Part shown: positions 63,365 to 64,000 of the stretch, piece by piece
How positions within the stretch are numbered: position 1 is the first letter of the stretch
Layout of the letters: the number at the start of each line of letters is the position of its first letter
DNA from: Lacticaseibacillus pabuli
Lineage (GTDB): Bacteria > Bacillota > Bacilli > Lactobacillales > Lactobacillaceae
DNA: 64,000 nt
Direction of reading: 5' to 3'
Assembly (NCBI RefSeq): GCF_028736235.1
Contig: NZ_CP117884.1
Coordinates: 2,418,001 to 2,482,000, forward strand
The notes under the pieces: generated by a model
Told to the model about the DNA's origin: nothing
Databases searched by the model: none
What the model saw: the letters and a program-made list of their open reading frames with translations, nothing else
Made by a program: the position numbers and the translations under genes

Positions 63365-64000
63365 TTACTTATCCCAAATGTTTTGCAAAACGTTCGTCTG
63401 GTCGCGATCTGGACCGACACTGAAGGTCAGCAGGTCCACGCCGATGAGCTCAGCAATTCGCTTGGTGTAGTTCCGGGCAGCTTCTGGCAGGTCAGCCAGC
63501 GTCTTGGCACCCGTGATGTCTTCCGTCCAGCCCGGCATGTCTTCGTAAACTGGCTTGCAGTCGGCCAGTTCCTTCAGGGATGCGGGGAACCGCTTGATGA
63601 TTTCACCATCTGGCTTCTCGTAGGCCGTGCAGATGCGCAAGGTGTCGAGGCCGGTCAGCACATCAATCGAGTTGATGCACAGGTCGGTTACGCCGGCAAC
63701 GCGCTTGGCGTGGTTCACCACAACGGCGTCAAACCAGCCAATGCGGCGTGGGCGACCCGTGACGGTTCCAAATTCATGACCGGCGTTACGGATAAAGTCA
63801 CCCGTTGCGTTGTTCAGCTCGGTTGGGAATGGGCCATCCCCAACGCGGGACGTGTAAGCCTTGGCCACACCAACGACGCGGTCGATGCGGGAAGCACCGA
63901 CACCGGTACCGGTCGAGACCCCACCAGCTGGGTTGGAAGAGGTGACGAATGGGTAGGTCCCCTGGTCGATATCCAGCATGATGCCCTGCGCACCTTCAAA
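63365..64000 (-). CDS. purA: Adenylosuccinate synthetase (3' part)
   Basis: The C-terminal 211 residues; the start lies beyond the right edge. The fragment opens with [28 protein letters not shown], the IMP-binding region, followed by [27 protein letters not shown] and a base-contacting [18 protein letters not shown]. It makes adenylosuccinate from IMP, aspartate and GTP, the first step to AMP. The gene ends in a strong terminator. Confidence 0.97.
   Translation of the reverse strand, partial: FEGAQGIMLDIDQGTYPFVTSSNPAGGVSTGTGVGASRIDRVVGVAKAYTSRVGDGPFPTELNNATGDFIRNAGHEFGTVTGRPRRIGWFDAVVVNHAKRVAGVTDLCINSIDVLTGLDTLRICTAYEKPDGEIIKRFPASLKELADCKPVYEDMPGWTEDITGAKTLADLPEAARNYTKRIAELIGVDLLTFSVGPDRDQTNVLQNIWDK

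Overview
The window looks like chromosomal DNA of a GC-rich member of the Lactobacillaceae (Firmicutes). The evidence is the Gram-positive style ribosome binding sites (AGGAGG), frequent TTG and GTG starts, the rsmG-noc-parA-parB-DUF951-ychF cluster that sits near oriC in lactobacilli, a xylulose-5-phosphate phosphoketolase, cellobiose- and mannose-family PTS genes, a water-forming NADH oxidase, and short Lactobacillaceae-type membrane proteins. The genus cannot be fixed from the sequence alone.

Layout. 1-5 kb: the 5' end of an agaS-type sugar isomerase, a GntR/UTRA regulator with several NagR-like boxes, an aspartate racemase, murE, an unusual three-armed palindromic element, and greA. 5-9 kb: a VanRS-like two-component system in one operon with a D,D-carboxypeptidase. 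9-18 kb: guaB, an EAL-domain protein with a structured leader, then the origin-proximal chromosome segregation cluster with a parS-like site beside rsmG. 17-24 kb: gatD without an adjacent murT, two tandem paralogues resembling bacteriocin immunity proteins, a 105-nt hairpin repeat, cvpA, small membrane proteins, and nox. 24-28 kb: phosphoketolase, and a PadR/DUF2812 pair. 28-43 kb: a beta-glucoside region with two GH1 enzymes, PTS IIA and IIB, two near-identical IIC paralogues, two GntR regulators, operators and cre sites. Between the IIC copies lies an AT-richer DUF262 (GmrSD-like) gene. It is split by a 3,019-bp transposon (DUF6431, DDE transposase, AAA ATPase) with a 6-bp target duplication; removing the element and one repeat restores the reading frame exactly.

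43-51 kb: rarA, a purine permease, a D-2-hydroxyacid dehydrogenase, ogt, a Ddl-family ligase with Phe at the position linked to D-Ala-D-Lac synthesis, guaC, and PurBox-like sites. 51-58 kb: acetyltransferases, a BlaI-type repressor, and a carbohydrate island. The island holds a mannose-family PTS (IIA, IIB, IIC, IID), a small membrane protein, 3-hexulose-6-phosphate synthase, 6-phospho-3-hexuloisomerase and a divergent transaldolase/FSA-like enzyme. 58-64 kb: aldo/keto reductase, a secreted SLAP-like protein, a CopB-type copper ATPase with two cop boxes, a TMEM175-type channel, and the 3' part of purA.

Themes are cell-envelope synthesis (murE, racemase, gatD, dacA, Ddl), purine balance (guaB, guaC, purA, permease), and sugar uptake under CcpA and GntR control. 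The best candidates for something undescribed are the two three-armed palindromes, the possible small RNA driven by a duplicated operator/promoter upstream of the second GH1 gene, the immunity-like tandem pair, and the PTS-linked hexulose-phosphate island. No tRNA, rRNA or CRISPR array was seen.
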